DNA of 64,000 bases from an uncultured Stenotrophomonas sp. (GTDB lineage Bacteria > Pseudomonadota > Gammaproteobacteria > Xanthomonadales > Xanthomonadaceae): assembly GCA_913775725.1 (NCBI GenBank), contig CAJYNG010000017.1:124001-188000 (forward strand). Direction: 5' to 3'. Under the pieces are notes generated by a model. It searched no databases. It was not told the DNA's origin and saw only the letters and a list, made by a program, of their open reading frames with translations. Position 1 is the first letter of the stretch. The number at the start of each line of letters is the position of its first letter. Of this stretch, positions 61,565 through 64,000 are shown piece by piece. Position numbers and translations under genes: made by a program.

Positions 61565-63565
61565 CTAGCGCGAAGGCCGGTAACCGCTGGCGTGCTGCCG
61601 CTCACGCCTGCGCATCTGACGGGCCTGCTCCTGCAGTGTCGCTGTGTGCTGCAGCTGTTCCATGCCATCGGCCGGCACATGCAGCTGACGTCGCGCACGG
61701 GTGAGTGCCAGATAGACCGCGCGCACCGGGTTGTGCCAGATGCGCCCGCCCTGCCCCGCACTGAAGCAACCAGGCGACAGCGAGACCACGTCGAACTGCA
61801 GGTTCTTCGCGTGTTCGGCCAGGCACAGCGCCACCCGCCCTTCAGCGGGCGTGTCCTGGTCATCGAGCGCCTGCAGCAGTGACTGCACCCGATCGGCAGA
61901 CGCAAATAGTTCGACCAGCGCGCCCTGCCCTTCGTCGGCCTGCGTGGCCAGGACGTGCTCCCATGCCGGGTCCGAGGCGCTGTCGCGGCGCCGGCGCCAC
62001 GCATCCAGCGGCCGTTGCAGCACGCTGCGCAGCGCGCGCAGCGATGCCGGATGCAGGTAGGGCCGCAGCCCGAGCGCGTGCAGCTGTGCCGCATCCAGGG
62101 CCAGATCGGCGGCGCTGCCATGGATGCGCAGGCCCTCGCTCGGCACCTGCGCCCAATCGCGATAATGCAGCACACCCGTGGCGCGGTCGGCGGCACCGAC
62201 GAACGGCCCACTGTCCTGGCCCAGCCCATCCAGCGCCAGGGTCTGGTTGACCAGGCCCTCGACCTGGTTGCCCTGGCGCACCGACTGGTGCATTTCCAGC
62301 ACCTTCGACGCGGCCCAGCGCGGCACCGTGCCGGTCAGGCACTGGTGCGGATCACCCAGGCTGACCACGCCAGGCGCATGGCCGGCCAGCAACTGCTTCC
62401 ACGACGGGCTCAGGTCATGCGCCTCGTCCACCAGCAGCATGCCCATGTCCTGTGGCGGGGTGACGCCCCGCAGTGCCAACCACTTGCCGATGTGCGCCGG
62501 GCTGAGGCTCAGCAGCGTGCCCCGCTGCAGTTCGGCGTCGAACATGCAGCGCCAGACGTGCTCGGCGGCCGCCATGTACGGCGACACGTCGAGCATCGCG
62601 GCGGGCACCGAACGGTCGAAATGCTGGAACGCCATGCCCGGTGCCGACGACGCGCACCAACGGTTGATGGCCTCGAACGCGGTCAGCAGCACCTGCTCCG
62701 GGTTGCGCCCACCGATGCCCTGCAGGCCGATGCGGCCGGCAATCTCGCGCGGCGTACGGGTGCTGCGCCGGTAGCTGGCAACGAAGCCACCGGTCTGGCC
62801 GCTGCGCGCGGCGTGCTGCGCCACGCGGTTGGCAAATTCGATCTGGGTCAGCAGTCGCACCGCAGTGCTGGCCGGCACGCGGGCGCGGAAGGCTTCCACC
62901 TGCCCACGCGAGGGCGCCACGTAGGTGTAGCGGCCCGGTCGCGCATCCATCAGCGCCAGCACCAGGTGGCCCTTGCCGGTGCCGGCATAGCCATCGAGGT
63001 CGATCAGTTCATCGGGGTTCGCGGCGATGGCGCGCAGCACGCGGGCCTGCTCGGAGGTGTACAGGCCATGGTGTTCGACCGCCCGCGCATCCTCGGCGGC
63101 AACGTCATCCTGCATGGCCTCGTCATCGTCACTGGAAAAGGTGGCGGGAAAGCGGATCTCATGTTCGACCAGGGTTTCCTGGCAGGCCTGCTGCAGGGCC
63201 AGGCCCGGGTATTCCCGTGGCGATTGCGCGATGACGTCCTGCAGGATCTCCGCCGGCACCAGCAGCACGCCGTGCGCGGCCAATGCGGTCAACCAGGCAT
63301 CCAGCTCCGGCTGGCCACCGCCACCGGGGCCGGCCAGCTGCGCGGCGCCGCCTTCGTTGTCGGCAAACAGCGCGCAGGCATCATGCAGCAAGCGCTCGAT
63401 CTCGGCCGCTGGATGCAGGCGCGTCCGGCACAGCTGCGCGGCCATCAGCCCGGCCTGCTCCAAGGCCGTCTGCGGTGGCGTGCCATGGGCGATATAGCGC
63501 GCCAGCGACTTGCGCTGCAGCGGCAGGAAGGTGGTGGTGAGCACCGGGTGCTGGAATTCGGACAT
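61565..63565 (-). CDS. Divergent UvrD-like ATPase (superfamily 1)
   Basis: A 666-residue protein with the outline of a SF1 helicase/nuclease ATPase. The P-loop at 191-200 is DGYAGTGKGH, where the Thr/Ser after Lys is Gly; this would weaken Mg binding. Walker B is MLLVDEAHDL (D380/E381), motif III-like SLGDPHQCLTG follows, and the C-terminus has UvrD-type VRAVYLALTRARRQLHV. No nuclease domain or Cys cluster is visible. It resembles unnamed ATP-binding proteins of Xanthomonadaceae. The partner and substrate are unknown. It lies 87 bp downstream of the Lrp/AsnC-type gene on the same strand. Confidence 0.8.
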   Translation of the reverse strand: MSEFQHPVLTTTFLPLQRKSLARYIAHGTPPQTALEQAGLMAAQLCRTRLHPAAEIERLLHDACALFADNEGGAAQLAGPGGGGQPELDAWLTALAAHGVLLVPAEILQDVIAQSPREYPGLALQQACQETLVEHEIRFPATFSSDDDEAMQDDVAAEDARAVEHHGLYTSEQARVLRAIAANPDELIDLDGYAGTGKGHLVLALMDARPGRYTYVAPSRGQVEAFRARVPASTAVRLLTQIEFANRVAQHAARSGQTGGFVASYRRSTRTPREIAGRIGLQGIGGRNPEQVLLTAFEAINRWCASSAPGMAFQHFDRSVPAAMLDVSPYMAAAEHVWRCMFDAELQRGTLLSLSPAHIGKWLALRGVTPPQDMGMLLVDEAHDLSPSWKQLLAGHAPGVVSLGDPHQCLTGTVPRWAASKVLEMHQSVRQGNQVEGLVNQTLALDGLGQDSGPFVGAADRATGVLHYRDWAQVPSEGLRIHGSAADLALDAAQLHALGLRPYLHPASLRALRSVLQRPLDAWRRRRDSASDPAWEHVLATQADEGQGALVELFASADRVQSLLQALDDQDTPAEGRVALCLAEHAKNLQFDVVSLSPGCFSAGQGGRIWHNPVRAVYLALTRARRQLHVPADGMEQLQHTATLQEQARQMRRRERQHASGYRPSR

Positions 63566-63652
63566 GCGTGGAACCGGAAAGGAACGCTGCGGCGCGCGCA
63601 GGGCGGAGATGCTCGGCTACCCGCCCGGCGCCGTCAAATCGCAGCGGCGCGT

Positions 63653-64000
63653 TTATTCCAGCTGCGACAGCGGCAACGCCTGGAAACCCTTCACCGTGCG
63701 CAGCACGAAGCTGGAATTGGCATCGGCCACGCCGCCGGCATTGAGCAGCCGGTCCAGCAGGAAGTGCGAGAAGTGCTCCAGATCGCGCACATAGACGTGC
63801 AGCAGGTAGTCCATGTCGCCGGTCAGCGCGTGGCAGGCCACCACTTCATCCCAGCCCTGCACGCTGTCCACGAAGTGGCCGATGGCGGCCTGGTCGTGCT
63901 TCTCCAGCTGAACGCGCACGAAGGCCTGCAGGCCCAGCCGCAGCTGGCGCGGTTCCAGCCGCGCGCCATAGCCCACGATCACGCCCTCGCTTTCCAGCCG
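63653..64000 (-). CDS. Lrp/AsnC-family regulator, N-terminal part outside window
   Basis: 115 residues of the C-terminal part of an Lrp/AsnC-family regulator, running off the right window edge (the frame is open at base 64000). It begins RLESEGVIVGYGARLEP, the end of the DNA-binding domain and linker. The RAM effector-binding domain follows (AFVRVQLEKHDQAAIGHFVD; ACHALTGDMDYLLHVYVRDL). The ligand, often an amino acid, cannot be read from this part. Confidence 0.9.
   Translation of the reverse strand, partial: RLESEGVIVGYGARLEPRQLRLGLQAFVRVQLEKHDQAAIGHFVDSVQGWDEVVACHALTGDMDYLLHVYVRDLEHFSHFLLDRLLNAGGVADANSSFVLRTVKGFQALPLSQLE

Overview
The window is a GC-rich, gene-dense chromosomal segment that most resembles Stenotrophomonas, probably the S. 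maltophilia group (Xanthomonadaceae). This rests on many GTAG-headed stem-loop repeats of the SMAG type between genes, a Xanthomonadales-type (XVIPCD) T4SS effector with a candidate immunity lipoprotein, and the overall gene set. I see no tRNA, rRNA, CRISPR array, prophage or insertion sequence. Nearly all the DNA is chromosomal housekeeping and envelope genes.

Layout, left to right. 1-11458 is one long plus-strand operon with overlapping or near-touching genes: two tandem TldD-type metalloprotease paralogues (the first cut by the window edge), a TldE/PmbA partner, a DUF4159 protein, a MoxR ATPase, a DUF58 protein and three membrane proteins of the Bat-like type. 11597-12830 holds two small exported proteins of unknown function. 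13043-16551 is a helicase/exonuclease pair of the MrfA/MrfB (YprA/YprB) type. 16618-24976 is an accessory stretch: three I78-type inhibitor lipoproteins, a BlaI/M56 metallopeptidase signalling pair with a double operator, the effector/immunity pair, an oxidoreductase with a histone-like tail and topoisomerase IB. 25151-31112 is gltB-gltD, interrupted by one SMAG element.

31098-37853 carries a hybrid sensor kinase, an unusual double-domain methylglyoxal synthase, a YgjP-type metalloprotease, rdgC, ttcA and a small DUF465 protein. 37976-43661 has plsB coupled to a lipoprotein gene, a possible small RNA, and pyrF coupled to an e(P4)-type acid phosphatase. 43763-53434 holds yceH, a GNAT acetyltransferase, rep, tdk, opgD, mutM, an EF-hand protein coupled to a fatty acid desaturase, and an ABC ATPase. 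53563-64000 holds a DUF4785/hydrolase pair, a class A acid phosphatase, a TonB-dependent receptor, an AIM24-type protein, a patatin lipoprotein, a divergent UvrD-like ATPase and a truncated Lrp/AsnC regulator.

The most notable observations are: (1) the effector/immunity pair at 19481-21715, whose toxic part carries an L,D-transpeptidase-like His...Ser-x-Gly-Cys motif; (2) a three-copy structured repeat (34603-34700, 47946-48047, 48199-48300) with a core of exactly 52 nt flanked by long inverted arms that differ in sequence between copies but stay self-complementary; (3) a terminator-ended, gene-free unit at 41698-41840 that may be a small RNA; (4) the duplicated, half-degenerate methylglyoxal synthase. 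Start codons were reassigned where the longest open frame ran through an upstream gene; these choices come from ribosome-binding sites, overlaps and signal peptides and were not tested.
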